From Mesorhizobium sp. (lineage in GTDB: Bacteria > Pseudomonadota > Alphaproteobacteria > Rhizobiales > Rhizobiaceae), in NCBI GenBank assembly GCA_027492275.1, contig JAPUFC010000027.1:40020-104019 (forward strand): a DNA stretch of 64,000 nt, read 5' to 3'. Positions 8,113-18,836 of the stretch are shown here, piece by piece. The stretch's first letter is position 1; each line of letters begins with the position of its first letter. The translations under genes were made by a program, and so were the position numbers. The notes under the pieces were generated by a model. It saw only the letters and a list, made by a program, of their open reading frames with translations. It ran no database searches and had not been told where the DNA came from.

Positions 8113-8319
8113 GGGAAACTCCTCTATCCCACTGGTAAAGTCCCGGCTGGACATCGTGTCCGAGCCGCTTCGAGCCGGCCGGCGGAAAGAAAGGAGCCGT
8201 CCCGGGATCTTGCGATCCTCTTCTTGCGCGAAACCCGCTCCCCTACAGTTGCGGGCACACCTTTCGTTTCCGGGTCCCGCGAAGGCCCGAAGGCGGTTTT
8301 TGTGCCATTATTTCCGGGC

Positions 8320-8347
8320 GGCGGGCAAGCGGAAACTTTTGCCCGCC
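8320..8347 (-). terminator. Hairpin downstream of the Cys/His-repeat gene
   Basis: Arms 8320-8328 (GGCGGGCAA) and 8339-8347 (TTGCCCGCC) pair perfectly around a ten-base loop. On the minus strand the hairpin follows the stop of the 8390 gene by about 43 bases, with a run of A/T bases some distance beyond. Its role as terminator is inferred. Confidence 0.5.
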
Positions 8348-8389
8348 GGAACGGCGGCATGCGGAGGCCGTGCCGGGCGATCCGTGCCC

Positions 8390-8809
8390 TCAGTCCTCGC
8401 AGAAATAGATCGGGCCGAGCTGCACGCAGCTCCGGTCCGGACGCGGCCTGCCGGAATACTCGCGGTAGACCCTGGCGCGGCAGCTCTCGCCGACATGGCG
8501 ATGGGCGACGGAGCGGCCATATTGCGGCAGATAGTGCCGGCGCACGTCGCGGTGGCAGTCGCGGGGGGCGGCCTGGCTGGGCGGATCGGCCCGGACGGGG
8601 CGGCAGCCCGGCTGGCGGTGGCGGTGCCATTCGGTGCGGCCGAATTCCGGCACATAGTGCCGGCGCACGTCGGAATGGCAGCCGCCGACATTGACGAGCG
8701 GAAGCGGTTCCGCGGAAGGCGGGTCGATGGCGGGCGCCGCGCCGGCCGGGGCCGAGAGGCACAAACCGGCCGCGACCAGCATGCCGCCCATCATTCTAAG
8801 CGAGATCAT
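8390..8809 (-). CDS. Secreted protein with two Cys/His-rich repeats, unknown function
   Basis: The 139-residue product starts with a signal peptide (cleavage near SAPAGAA). Two copies of a C-H-x-D-V-R-R-H-Y-x-P-x-x-G-R module follow, spanning C44 to C69 and C85 to C110, each with exactly 24 residues between the cysteines and an HRH triplet before the second cysteine. A further C128 and C137 lie at the tail. The pattern suggests disulfide-stabilised or metal-binding units in the periplasm. ATG 8809 is preferred because AGGAGG lies nine bases upstream; ATG 8818 directly abuts it. I do not recognise a named family. Two csp genes flank it on the same strand. Confidence 0.75.
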   Translation of the reverse strand: MISLRMMGGMLVAAGLCLSAPAGAAPAIDPPSAEPLPLVNVGGCHSDVRRHYVPEFGRTEWHRHRQPGCRPVRADPPSQAAPRDCHRDVRRHYLPQYGRSVAHRHVGESCRARVYREYSGRPRPDRSCVQLGPIYFCED

Positions 8810-8931
8810 GTCGATCATCCTCCTTGCGGCATGAAACGCCGACGCGGCCGATCATGCCACGAAAGAGCGCGGCCTGAATACGGCTTTGTCGCCAGGCTTC
8901 GCCGCCGGCGGGCGAGGCCCGCCGCCAGGTC

Positions 8932-9144
8932 TCAGAGGATGCGCAGGTTGACGGCCTTGGGGCCCTTGCCCATGCGGTCCGGCTCGACGTCGAAGCTGAC
9001 CTTCTGGCCGTCGATCAGCGTGCGCAGACCGGAGGACTCGACGGCCGAGATGTGGACGAACACATCCTTGGCGTCGCCGTCCGGCTTGATGAAGCCGAAG
9101 CCTTTGGTCGTGTTGAAGAACTTCACGATACCTGTCTGGGTCAT
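8932..9144 (-). CDS. Cold-shock protein (CspA family), copy 2
   Basis: A 70-residue cold-shock domain protein, clearly paralogous to copy 1 at 7900. RNP1 KGFGFI and RNP2 VFVHI are intact, and both copies share the C-terminal [14 protein letters not shown] precedes the ATG by seven bases. Divergence is concentrated in the loop after RNP1 and in the central [12 protein letters not shown] segment, which could change nucleic-acid preference. Probably an RNA chaperone. Confidence 0.92.
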   Translation of the reverse strand: MTQTGIVKFFNTTKGFGFIKPDGDAKDVFVHISAVESSGLRTLIDGQKVSFDVEPDRMGKGPKAVNLRIL

Positions 9145-9472
9145 GTGGGTGCTCCCTTACCCGGTTCCGGTCTGCCTCCGCCCGCGAGCGGCGGATCGTC
9201 TTGGCGGTGTGCATTCGCGCACGAAAACCCCCCGCCAAAGCAGGGTCGTCAGAGATTCACAGGGTCGGGAAAAGGGTCGCGCAAACGTTCCAGTTCTCCG
9301 GGTCAGCAAATGCCCGAACACGGAATGTATCGCATGGAAACATAAAGCTTTCAAGACGACCCCGGCCAGGCCCGCCGGCCGGCGACTTTCGTCGGATGCG
9401 GAGCGGGATTGCTTTCGCCCTTGAAATCATGACTATCGAGCCAGACCTCGCGGCCAAGTCATGGAGAAGGAA
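9145..9472. other. Divergent intergenic region between csp copy 2 and the Kazal lipoprotein gene
   Basis: About 328 bases hold no convincing gene on either strand. The region should contain the csp leader, reading left, and the promoter of the Kazal lipoprotein gene, reading right. A/T-richer patches occur around 9325-9355 and 9405-9440. I could not assign a clear -35/-10 pair. Confidence 0.5.
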
Positions 9473-9910
9473 ATGGCGATCGCGTCCCTGGGCGTCCTGA
9501 AAAAAGCGGTCGTCGGGTTGCTCGGGCTCCTGATGCTCGCGTCCTGCACCGTGGTGGTGGACGAGGGACCCGACCGGCCGAGGCCCGGTCCCGGACCGAG
9601 GCCCGGCCCGGAATTCTGCACGCGCGAATACGATCCCGTCTGCGGCGAGCGGCGCGGTGACAGGCAGACTTTCGCCAATGCCTGCGAGGCCGACCGGGCG
9701 GGATACCGCATCGTCCGCCGCGGCGAATGCCGGCGCGGCGGGAACGACGGCGGCGGCTGGGGCCAGGGCGGCGGCCGCGACGAGCCGCGCTTCTGCACCC
9801 GCGAGTACCGGCCGGTCTGCGGCCAGCGCGGCGGCTCGGTCAGGACCTTCGGCAATGCCTGCGAGGCGGACGCCGCCGGCTACCGCGTGGTCGACGATCG
9901 CCCCTGCTGA
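9473..9910 (+). CDS. Lipoprotein with two Kazal-like protease-inhibitor domains
   Basis: The 145-residue precursor has a lipoprotein signal with lipobox LMLAS before C25, then a Pro/Gly linker. Two homologous modules follow: FCTREYDPVCG to GEC (C49, C57, C71, C86) and FCTREYRPVCG to RPC (C108, C116, C130, C145). Cysteine spacing (8, 14, 15) is identical in both, and each has the FxNACEAD core of Kazal domains. Only four cysteines are present per module instead of six. Family knowledge suggests inhibition of serine proteases at the cell surface. ATG 9473 follows GGAG by six bases and is preferred to ATG 9461. Confidence 0.85.
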   Translation: MAIASLGVLKKAVVGLLGLLMLASCTVVVDEGPDRPRPGPGPRPGPEFCTREYDPVCGERRGDRQTFANACEADRAGYRIVRRGECRRGGNDGGGWGQGGGRDEPRFCTREYRPVCGQRGGSVRTFGNACEADAAGYRVVDDRPC

Positions 9911-9951
9911 GACCGGGCGGGCGCCCGCCGCCCGTCGGACCATCGCCTGCG

Positions 9952-10215
9952 CTAGCGCAGAAGCTCCGGCGTCGGCTGCTGGAGGTCGGGAATCGGCGAG
10001 TCCAGCCGGTTCAAGGGCTGCAGGCAGCCGATGGCCACGGGCTCGCCCAGCGCGTCGATGTAGACCCGCGTTTCCGTATTCGCGCAGGGCTCGAGGGACT
10101 CAGAGGGCCTGAACGAGGCGCGGGCCGCCGAATCCGGGATGAAGAAGGCGCTTGCCGTCAAGACGCCGGCAATGACGGACAGGGCCAGCGCGGCGGTGAC
10201 GGAAAGCATGTGCAT
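9952..10215 (-). CDS. Small exported or membrane-anchored protein, unknown
   Basis: An 87-residue product. Residues 3-23 form a hydrophobic signal sequence or anchor (MLSVTAALALSVIAGVLTASAFF) followed by a polar tail with two cysteines (EPCANTETRVY and AIGCLQPL). The two cysteines could form a disulfide in the periplasm. ATG 10215 is chosen because the extra 17 residues of a longer frame precede the hydrophobic segment without benefit. I recognise no family. It converges with the Kazal lipoprotein gene, whose stop is 41 bases away. Confidence 0.5.
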   Translation of the reverse strand: MHMLSVTAALALSVIAGVLTASAFFIPDSAARASFRPSESLEPCANTETRVYIDALGEPVAIGCLQPLNRLDSPIPDLQQPTPELLR

Positions 10216-10371
10216 GCGGTCCCCTCTCGGTTCGGCAGTTTCTGGCTCCCCGGACTGTTCGGACACGGACTAAGCGATCAAGGTGGCGAAAGCAGCCGCC
10301 GAGCCGCAAAAACCCGCAGCCGGCCACAAGCCATGCCAGCCATGGTTAAGGCATGGTGAATCGAGGCGCGG

Positions 10372-13317
<2,946 letters not shown>

Positions 13318-13391
13318 CGCGACAATATGGGGTGCGACGACGCAAATGGGAAGTCGCCACCGCCGTAGGGGCGAAAGCGCGGCCGCCGTTG

Positions 13392-13409
13392 CTGACAGCA
13401 GGCTGTCAG
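13392..13409. promoter_or_regulatory. 18-bp palindrome between uvrB and the DUF3137 gene
   Basis: CTGACAGC (13392-13399) and GCTGTCAG (13402-13409) are exact reverse complements with two bases between. The site is 75 bases from the uvrB start and from the start of the divergent gene, well placed for a dimeric regulator. The regulator is unknown. Confidence 0.45.
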
Positions 13410-13483
13410 GAGGAAACCGCCTCGCTTTCCCCTTCCCTTGGCCGCTATGATGATTTAGCGGGGTCGTTGACCGGAGGGGCGGG

Positions 13484-14455
13484 ATGAGCGCGGAAGACTT
13501 CATGCCGGGCGACGAGGCCATCGCGCGCATCAAGGCGGATCTGGAGCGCTACGAGGCGGAGCGGGCCCGCGCCCATGCGGCGGTGCGCTGGCGGGTGCCT
13601 TTGTCTCTGGGCGCGCTGGTGGTCGCGACGGCCGCGCTGGCGTGGGTCTTCAACGGCGTCGCCGATCCCTACGAGCAGTGGGCGTCCGCTCCGCACGTGT
13701 TCCTCTATGTGATCGCCTTCTTCGGCCTGCTGGTCACCTACCGGTGGGCGCGCAAGCCGGCGCGGGATACGCAGGCCTCTTTCCGCGCGCGCATCCTGCC
13801 CATCGTGTTCGGCTTCGTGCGCGACATGCGCCACCGGCAGAACGAGACGCCCGAGAGCTTCCGCCGCCTTCCGCGCGAGACGGTCGGCGCGTTCGACGGG
13901 CAGTCCTTCGACGACGTCATCTCCGGCCGCTACGAGGATTTTTCCTTCGAGCTCTACGAGGCGGTTCTGTGGCAGAAGGGCGGGAAGTCCAACACCAGGG
14001 TCTTCAAGGGGGTGATCGTGGCCTTCGACAACGCCGTGCCATTTCCGGGCGTGCTGGTGGCGTCGCACAAATCCGGCGCGATGAGCCGCTTCTTCGAAGG
14101 CATCTTCGGCCAGAAGATGCGGCAGCTCCAGTCGGGAATCGCGGCGATCGACGACGCCTATGACTTCCGCACCAACGCGCCGGAGGCGGCGCAGCCTCTC
14201 GTCGCCGGGCGGCTGGCGCAGGCGCTGGCCTGGCTGCGCGAAGCGTGGCCGGAGCAGCCGGCGCGGGTGGCGCTGCACGATTCCGACGGTTTTCTCGTCA
14301 TACCCACGTCGAAGAATTTCTTCGAGCTTCCGCCCATCGGCGAGACGCTCGACTACCGCACCCATGTCGCGCCGATGATCGCCGACATGGCGGCGCTGCT
14401 GGCGACCGCGTCGCTGGTGCGCAAGGTCAGCGGCGAGGGGGCCGCTCAGCCGTAG
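13484..14455 (+). CDS. DUF3137 domain-containing membrane protein
   Basis: The 323-residue protein begins with a charged helix (residues 10-35). Two membrane spans follow, at about 37-57 and 70-88. The soluble domain has DUF3137-type stretches [20 protein letters not shown] and [25 protein letters not shown], and a conserved C-terminal [21 protein letters not shown]. The family has no established function. GGAGGGGCGGG precedes the ATG. The stop overlaps by ten bases the stop of the convergent SemiSWEET gene. Confidence 0.8.
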   Translation: MSAEDFMPGDEAIARIKADLERYEAERARAHAAVRWRVPLSLGALVVATAALAWVFNGVADPYEQWASAPHVFLYVIAFFGLLVTYRWARKPARDTQASFRARILPIVFGFVRDMRHRQNETPESFRRLPRETVGAFDGQSFDDVISGRYEDFSFELYEAVLWQKGGKSNTRVFKGVIVAFDNAVPFPGVLVASHKSGAMSRFFEGIFGQKMRQLQSGIAAIDDAYDFRTNAPEAAQPLVAGRLAQALAWLREAWPEQPARVALHDSDGFLVIPTSKNFFELPPIGETLDYRTHVAPMIADMAALLATASLVRKVSGEGAAQP

Positions 14456-14703
14456 CGGAGCTTCAGCGCGACGATGCTCGCGATGAACAGGAAGGACACG
14501 ATGTTGGCGGCGATGATTGGCGTGGAGCCGAGCGCGAATCCATAGATGATCCACAGGAACACGCCGGTGGCCAGCACCGAGGTGGTGATCAGCGAGATGT
14601 CGTCGGTCTTGCGTTGACGCAGGATCTTGATGATCTGCGGAAGCCAGCAGAAGGTCGTCAGCGTCGCTGCGAGGGAGCCGACGATTTCGGTCCAGATGGG
14701 CAC
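14446..14703 (-). CDS. SemiSWEET-type sugar transporter (MtN3/PQ-loop)
   Basis: An 85-residue triple-helix-bundle protein, half of a eukaryotic SWEET; SemiSWEETs dimerise to transport sugars such as sucrose or glucose by facilitated diffusion. The PQ motif is CWLPQIIKILRQRKTDDIS in helix 1; helices 2 and 3 are LITTSVLATGVFLWIIYGFALG and PIIAANIVSFLFIASIVALKL. No ATG exists at the expected N-terminus, so GTG at 14703 (MPIWTEIVGS) is chosen. Longer frames have no similarity. It converges and overlaps with the DUF3137 gene. Confidence 0.88.
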   Translation of the reverse strand: MPIWTEIVGSLAATLTTFCWLPQIIKILRQRKTDDISLITTSVLATGVFLWIIYGFALGSTPIIAANIVSFLFIASIVALKLRYG

Positions 14704-14895
14704 GGGAGCATTCCAGCAATCGGGTTGCGGGCGACATATGGCAGAAAGCCCGGAGCGTGAGAAGCGGCCGGCCGCCGCGTGCGCGTCAGACGAAGGTATT
14801 GCTCGACCGTGCCTCGCACGGTCCGTCCTGCGCGGGGCTTGGCAGACGCGCCGGCGTAGGGCATGGGTTGGGCTGCTGAACCCGAGAGGACAGGC

Positions 14896-15285
14896 ATGGC
14901 CGACGACGCGAAGCCGACCGGCGAACTCACCCTGCGGACGACGGCCATGCCGGCCGACGCCAATCCCGCCGGCGACATCTTCGGCGGCTGGGTCATGTCG
15001 CAGATGGACAACGCGGCCGGCGTGCGCGCTTCGGAGCGCGCGCGGGGCCGCGTGGTGACCGCCGCCGTCAAGGAGATGGCGTTCGAGAAGCCGGTCAAGG
15101 TGGGCGACGTGCTCGCCATCTACACGTCGGTGCACCGCGTCGGGCGGACGTCGATGACGCTGAAGATCGAAGCCTGGGTGCGGCGCTACCTGACCCACGT
15201 GACCGAACGGGTCACGGCGGCGGAGTTCGTCATGGTCGCGCTGGACAGGGATGGAAACCCGACGCCGGTGCCGCCCGAGGCGTGA
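14896..15285 (+). CDS. Acyl-CoA thioesterase, YciA-like hotdog fold
   Basis: The 129-residue protein hydrolyses acyl-CoAs to free acids. The hotdog signature is PADANPAGDIFGGWVMSQMDNAAG (about residues 18-41), containing the catalytic Asp in GDIFGGW, as in YciA. HVTERVTAAEFVMVALD lies in the core strands. AGAGGA precedes ATG 14896 by five bases; the frame extends 11 residues upstream without similarity. It converges with the fatty acid desaturase gene, an appropriate lipid-metabolism neighbour, although the two are on opposite strands. Confidence 0.88.
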   Translation: MADDAKPTGELTLRTTAMPADANPAGDIFGGWVMSQMDNAAGVRASERARGRVVTAAVKEMAFEKPVKVGDVLAIYTSVHRVGRTSMTLKIEAWVRRYLTHVTERVTAAEFVMVALDRDGNPTPVPPEA

Positions 15286-15304
15286 CCGCCGCCGCCCGCC
15301 GGGG

Positions 15305-16252
15305 TCACTCCGCCGGCTGCACCCGTTCCTTCGCCGCTTCGCTCAGACATTCGCGCAGGACGCCGGTCGCGTAGCCGCGCGTGATATGCGCGTCGCGCCT
15401 GTACTGCTCGTTCCGCATCAGCAGGGCGTGGAGCCGCGGCAGGTTGTAGAAGGGCACGCTCGGATAGAGATGGTGGTCGAGGTGATAGTTCACCTGATGC
15501 GGGGCCAGGAAGGCGCGCTCCCACAGATGCGGGTAGACGGTGCGCGACGCGCCGAGCTCGTGGTCGTAGTCCATGGAGCCGAAATGCTCGGCGACGCTGC
15601 GCAGGTAAAGGAACAGCAGGAAGATCGTGAAATAGGGCACGATCCAGTAGAGCAGAAAACCCTTCCACGCGCCGAACGCCGTGACCAGCGCCAGGACGCC
15701 GATGTAGAAGGCGAGGCGCTTCAGACGGTAGGGGCGGGGGACCTTGTCCTGGTCCTTGTTCAGGCGGCCGAGGATGAGGCGGATGTCGCGGATCGAGTTG
15801 ACCGTGATGAGATAGCCGACGAGATTGGCCAGGATGTACTGCCAGCGCTGCGGGAAGGTGAACTCCTGCCGTCCGAACTTGACCACCCAGTCGGGGTCCT
15901 GGTCGGTGTTGGTGTAGCGGTGGTGCGCGAGGTGGTTGCGGCGGTAGCCGTCGACGGTGGTGCCGAGCGGCCAGGCGAGGAAGATGTCGCCGATCCATTC
16001 GCTCGTCGTCTTGTCGGAGATGAAGCGGTAATGCGCGAATTCGTGGATCAGCACGCCGAGCGCGTGCATGCGGCCGGCGATGACCAGCACGGCGAGGACA
16101 TAGACGACGGGATTGGCGAAATAGCTGCTGACGGCGATCGCGGCCGCGACGACCAGCCAGTCGAACGCAATGGCCCAGGCCGTGCGCCAGGGCGTGAGCA
16201 CCGACAGGGCCTTTATAGCCTGCTTGTCGACTTTGTAGTCGAAGGTCTGCAT
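15305..16252 (-). CDS. Membrane fatty acid desaturase
   Basis: The 315-residue integral membrane di-iron enzyme carries the three histidine boxes of the family: HEFAH (70-74), HLAHHRY (107-113) and HLDHHLYPSVP (257-267). Four or more hydrophobic spans surround them (about 31-60, 90-105, 182-215). It introduces double bonds into acyl lipids using oxygen and electrons. Substrate regiochemistry cannot be read from sequence, and hydroxylase or ketolase members share the boxes. The upstream region is AT-rich with repeated TTTGGTT elements, and the HxlR gene lies further upstream on the same strand. Confidence 0.9.
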   Translation of the reverse strand: MQTFDYKVDKQAIKALSVLTPWRTAWAIAFDWLVVAAAIAVSSYFANPVVYVLAVLVIAGRMHALGVLIHEFAHYRFISDKTTSEWIGDIFLAWPLGTTVDGYRRNHLAHHRYTNTDQDPDWVVKFGRQEFTFPQRWQYILANLVGYLITVNSIRDIRLILGRLNKDQDKVPRPYRLKRLAFYIGVLALVTAFGAWKGFLLYWIVPYFTIFLLFLYLRSVAEHFGSMDYDHELGASRTVYPHLWERAFLAPHQVNYHLDHHLYPSVPFYNLPRLHALLMRNEQYRRDAHITRGYATGVLRECLSEAAKERVQPAE

Positions 16253-16391
16253 GAGCCGCGCTGCCTCGTGAACCGCCGTCTAATGTAAACCAGACGTTAA
16301 CCGTTGTCTTCGCTCAAAGCTGCATGGGCGGGGTGCAACTTTGGTTTACTTCAAATTTGGTTAAAATCCGAAGCGGACAACTCCGGGTCGT

Positions 16392-16763
16392 CTAGTCCTT
16401 GCAGCGCGCATCGAAGCGGATGCGGGCGTCGTGCACGCGCGTGACGTTCAGCCTCGCCCATTCGCCGAGGGCGTTCACCGGCTCCAGCAGCTCGCGGCCG
16501 AGCTGCGTGAGCTCGTAGTCGACGCGCGGCGGGACCGTCGGGTGCACGGTGCGGGTGACGAAGCCGTCGCGCTCCAGGCCGCGCAGCGTGCTGGTCAGCA
16601 TCTTCTGCGAGATGCCGCCGACGGCCGAGCGCAGCTCGGTGAAGCGCATGGTGCCGCCGCCGAGCTTGCCGACCACCAGCACGGTCCACTTGTCCCCGAC
16701 ATGCTGGAGGATGTCCGACACGGCGCGGCAGTCTTCGGTGAGGTGCAGGTGCCTCGGTTTCAA
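16392..16763 (-). CDS. HxlR-family redox-type transcriptional regulator
   Basis: A 123-residue winged-helix protein. The wHTH core is DKWTVLVVGKLGGGTMRFTELRSAVGGISQKMLTSTLRGLERDGFVTR, followed by the typical wing PRVDYELTQLGREL. C12 in HLTEDCRAV occupies the position of the thiol-sensing cysteine of YodB/QorR relatives, so it may respond to quinones or other electrophiles. It is divergent from an NAD(P)H-dependent flavin reductase, the expected target. A GTATCC-GAA-GGATAC palindrome lies between them. Confidence 0.9.
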   Translation of the reverse strand: MKPRHLHLTEDCRAVSDILQHVGDKWTVLVVGKLGGGTMRFTELRSAVGGISQKMLTSTLRGLERDGFVTRTVHPTVPPRVDYELTQLGRELLEPVNALGEWARLNVTRVHDARIRFDARCKD

Positions 16764-16811
16764 AAAAGTGCCTCCTTGCGATTTGCGACGCCAGTCACCT
16801 ATGTAATGTCA

Positions 16812-16826
16812 GTATCCGAAGGATAC
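16812..16826. promoter_or_regulatory. Palindrome between HxlR and reductase genes, candidate operator
   Basis: GTATCC (16812-16817) and GGATAC (16821-16826) are exact reverse complements with a three-base centre. The site is 49 bases from the HxlR start and 28 bases from the reductase start, where an HxlR dimer could repress both. Binding is inferred. Confidence 0.55.
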
Positions 16827-16853
16827 CACAAAGTTTCGACAGGAGAGTATAGC

Positions 16854-17450
16854 ATGAGCAAGCCCCGCATCGGCATCATCATCGGCTCGACGCGTCCGGC
16901 GCGGTTCGGCGACAAGCCGGCCGACTGGATCGCGGCCATCGCCGCCAGGCGCGACGACATCGAGATCGAGACGGTCGACCTTCGCGATTATCCGCTGCCC
17001 TTCTTCGAGGAGGACCGCTCGCCGGCCTGGGGGCCGTCCAAGAGCGAGGTGGCGCAGCGCTGGCAAAAGAAGATCGCCGCGCTCGACGGCTTCATCGTCA
17101 CCGCCGCCGAATACAACCACGCCCCGACCGGCGTGCTGAAGAACGCGCTCGACTACGCGTACAATGAATGGGTGCACAAGCCGATCGGCTTCGTCGGCTA
17201 TGGCGGCGTCGGGGGCGCGCGCGCCGTGGAGCAGCTTCGCATGATCGCCATCGAGCTGCAGATGGCGCCGGTCAAGAACGCGGTGCACATCACCTGGGGC
17301 GATTTCGTCCAGGTCATGCAGCAGGGCAGGAAGCTCGATGAGTTCGAGCATCTCAACCAGGCCGCGGCCGCCACGGTCGAGGACGTCGCCTGGTGGGCGA
17401 AGGTGCTCAAGGCGGCGAGAGAAGACAAGGCCCAGGCTAAGGCGGCCTGA
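16854..17450 (+). CDS. NAD(P)H-dependent FMN reductase / quinone reductase
   Basis: The 198-residue flavodoxin-fold protein has the FMN phosphate loop GSTRPARFGDKPADW (about residues 10-24), then AAEYNHAPTGVLKNALDY with the conserved PEYN-like turn, and GYGGVGGARAVEQLR near residue 120. These match the YieF/ChrR/azoreductase-like reductase family, which reduces quinones, chromate or azo compounds with NAD(P)H. The ATG follows AGGAGAG. The divergent HxlR regulator and shared palindrome suggest induction by electrophiles. Confidence 0.9.
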   Translation: MSKPRIGIIIGSTRPARFGDKPADWIAAIAARRDDIEIETVDLRDYPLPFFEEDRSPAWGPSKSEVAQRWQKKIAALDGFIVTAAEYNHAPTGVLKNALDYAYNEWVHKPIGFVGYGGVGGARAVEQLRMIAIELQMAPVKNAVHITWGDFVQVMQQGRKLDEFEHLNQAAAATVEDVAWWAKVLKAAREDKAQAKAA

Positions 17451-17484
17451 TCCGGCGCGGCGGGGCGGCCTTAGCCGCCCGCCG

Positions 17485-18792
17485 TCAGTGCGCCCGCCGC
17501 GTGCTCTTCTGGGGCAGGCGGGTGGCCAGCACCTTGTCGATGCGGCGGCCGTCGAGGTCCAAAACCTCGAAGCGCCAGCCCGCCGCGTCCACCACCTCGC
17601 CGGTCGCCGGCAGGTGGTGGAAGTGCGACAGCAGGAAGCCGGCGATGGTTTCGTAGTCGCGGCTTTCCGGCAGGTCGATGTCCAGCAGGTCGGCCATCTC
17701 GTCGGCCGGCATGTAGCCGGCGATGAGCCAGGAGCCGTCGTCGCGCTGCACAGCCTGCGGCTCGCCCTCGTCCAGGTCGGAGCGGAACACGCCGGTGATC
17801 GCCTCCAATATGTCGGCGGGCGTGACGATGCCTTCGAAGTGTCCGTATTCGTCGTGGACCAGGGCGACGGGAACCTTGGCTTCCTTCAAGGCGGTCAGAA
17901 CGTCCAGCGCGTCGGACTGGTCGTGGACGATGGGCACCGGGCGGACATGACCGCGCGGGTCGAAGGGCTTGCCGGCCAGCATTGCGGCGAGCACGTCGCG
18001 CGTCTGGATGACGCCGATCATGGCATCGACCGAGCCTTCGCCGGCCGGCAGGCGCGAATGCGACGTTTCCATGAGCATCTTCCGCGCCGTCTCCTCGTCC
18101 CATTCGAGGTTCAGCCAGTCGACCTCGGTGCGCGGCGTCATCACCGCGCGCACGGCGCGGTCGCCGAGGCGCATGACGCCGGCGATCATGCGCCGCTCGT
18201 CGGATTCGATCGTGCCGTGGTGCTCGGCCTCGGCGACCAGCATCTTGATCTCCTCGTCCGTCACCTTCTCCTCGGACTCGCCGCGCTGGCCGAGCAGCCA
18301 CAGGACGAAGCGGCCGGAGATGTCGAGCAGCAGCACGAGCGGCAGCGCGACCTTCGACAGCACGGCCATCGCCGGGGCGACCTTCGAGGCGACCGCCTCC
18401 GGGTTGCGCAGCGCGATCTGCTTGGGGACCAGTTCGCCGATGATGAGCGACGCGTAGGTGATGGCGGCGACCACGATGCCGACGCCGAGCGTGTTGGCCG
18501 CGCCTTCCGGCATGCCGGCGGCGGCCAGCCACACGGACAGACGCTGGCCCAGCGTCGCGCCGGAGAAGGCGCCCGACAGCACGCCGACCAGCGTGATGCC
18601 GATCTGCACGGTCGACAGGAAACGGCCGGGATTGGCGCCGAGCTCGAGGGCCTTGGCCGCGCCGCCGATCTTGCGCTCGACCATCGCCTTCAGCCGGGCG
18701 GGGCGCGACGAGACGACGGCCAGCTCGGACATGGCCAGCAGGCCGTTCACGCAGATGAGCACGATGACGATGAGGATCTCAACGTAGACCAT
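17485..18792 (-). CDS. Hemolysin-family protein (DUF21, paired CBS, CorC/HlyC domain)
   Basis: The 435-residue protein starts with a DUF21 membrane domain of three or four spans (residues about 1-170) containing the GIGELVPKQIALRNPE-like signature IIGELVPKQIA. A CBS pair follows (MTPRTEVDWLN and VPIVHDQSDALDVLTALK), with HDEYGHFEGIVTPADILEAI, and a C-terminal transporter-associated domain. These CNNM/CorC-like proteins are linked to magnesium or other cation export; the haemolysin name is historical. Length is typical. Confidence 0.9.
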   Translation of the reverse strand: MVYVEILIVIVLICVNGLLAMSELAVVSSRPARLKAMVERKIGGAAKALELGANPGRFLSTVQIGITLVGVLSGAFSGATLGQRLSVWLAAAGMPEGAANTLGVGIVVAAITYASLIIGELVPKQIALRNPEAVASKVAPAMAVLSKVALPLVLLLDISGRFVLWLLGQRGESEEKVTDEEIKMLVAEAEHHGTIESDERRMIAGVMRLGDRAVRAVMTPRTEVDWLNLEWDEETARKMLMETSHSRLPAGEGSVDAMIGVIQTRDVLAAMLAGKPFDPRGHVRPVPIVHDQSDALDVLTALKEAKVPVALVHDEYGHFEGIVTPADILEAITGVFRSDLDEGEPQAVQRDDGSWLIAGYMPADEMADLLDIDLPESRDYETIAGFLLSHFHHLPATGEVVDAAGWRFEVLDLDGRRIDKVLATRLPQKSTRRAH

Positions 18793-18836
18793 GTCGGTTC
18801 ACTGTCTTCCAGTTCGTAGAATGGGAAATGGAGCGG

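Noticed and set aside
13318..13483. LexA (SOS) box for uvrB
   Set aside because: No GAAC-N7-GTTC or close variant was found on either strand between the divergent genes.
16285..16349. Inverted pair GTAAACCA / TGGTTTAC upstream of the desaturase gene
   Set aside because: The arms are short and 49 bases apart; no regulator is suggested and it may be chance in an AT-rich region.
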